From assembly GCA_964468805.1 (NCBI GenBank), contig CAYXWM010000017.1, forward strand, positions 1-43,213: a DNA stretch of 43,213 nucleotides. The letters run 5' to 3'. The translations under genes and the position numbers were made by a program. This document shows, in pieces, positions 43,184 to 43,213 of this stretch; positions within the stretch are counted from its first letter, which is position 1; each line of letters begins with the position of its first letter. The notes beneath the pieces were generated by a model. That model saw only the letters and a program-made list of their open reading frames with translations, was not told the DNA's origin and did not search any database. The stretch is from CAYXWM01 sp964468805. Lineage in GTDB: Bacteria; Bacillota; Clostridia; Lachnospirales; WRBF01.

Positions 43184-43213
43184 CTTTTGGACGTTTGTCC
43201 GGCTTAATATAAA

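Noticed and set aside
1..43213. tRNA and rRNA genes
   Set aside because: No cloverleaf ends (CCA-like 3' ends with GGTTCRA arms) or rRNA signatures were seen by eye on either strand; a tRNA scan would settle it.

Overview
The window looks like a chromosomal scaffold from an AT-rich anaerobic Firmicute, most likely class Clostridia. Supporting signs are sigma-A style promoters, GGAGG ribosome binding sites, frequent TTG/GTG starts, a long-form hibernation factor, a Clostridia-type 6S RNA, the mltG-trmR-trhP gene order known from Bacillus, and the radical SAM/DUF2344 protein typical of this group. A 100-N scaffold gap at 184-283 and heavy decay at the left end suggest a draft or metagenome assembly. 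I cannot name a species.

Region 1 (1 to about 14 kb) is accessory DNA. Reading leftwards on the minus strand it holds a phage-type replication module: family A DNA polymerase, ParB-like protein, a small ORF, P4/D5-type primase-helicase, VRR-NUC nuclease and DUF1492 protein. It ends in 149-bp tandem repeats that carry the 3' end of the DUF1492 gene. Nearly every gene in the module is broken by internal stops or one-base indels. The polymerase has lost its N-terminus and is joined in frame to a decayed BrxC/PglY-like BREX ATPase. Beyond that lie an intact, very AT-rich two-gene plus-strand operon (9179-10466), a dead IS630-type element with TA duplications (10604-11510), and a large unknown gene broken by a stop and a frameshift and cut by the IS. 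Together this reads as a decaying defence and phage island.

The most interesting item is the intact operon. Its first product has two membrane helices and a beta-rich domain like the CBASS effector Cap15 (S-2TM-beta family). Its second looks like a 2H-phosphoesterase fold in which both catalytic histidines are replaced by Arg and Lys while the paired threonines remain. No cyclic-nucleotide synthase is next to it.

Region 2 (about 15-25.7 kb, mostly minus strand) is housekeeping: a 23S rRNA uracil methyltransferase, a divergent S1-domain protein, mltG-trmR-trhP (cell wall plus tRNA U34 modification), cobC-cobS (cobalamin nucleotide loop), and serC-serA-DUF1015 (serine synthesis, with no serB visible).

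Region 3 (26-33 kb, plus strand) holds feoAB with a strong promoter and a DtxR-like palindrome, an HxlR regulator, a polar amino-acid ABC transporter, a fragment of a pyridoxamine-phosphate-oxidase-like gene, a LysE-type exporter and an unknown membrane protein.

Region 4 (33-43 kb) holds an HtrA protease with an Asn-rich N-terminus, class II aldolase, signal peptidase II, 6S RNA, a fused radical SAM/DUF2344 protein, a tyrosine phosphatase, hpf, an XTP pyrophosphatase and a YfcE-like phosphodiesterase. Three copies of a roughly 140-bp palindromic MITE-like repeat and three unrelated long hairpins lie between genes.
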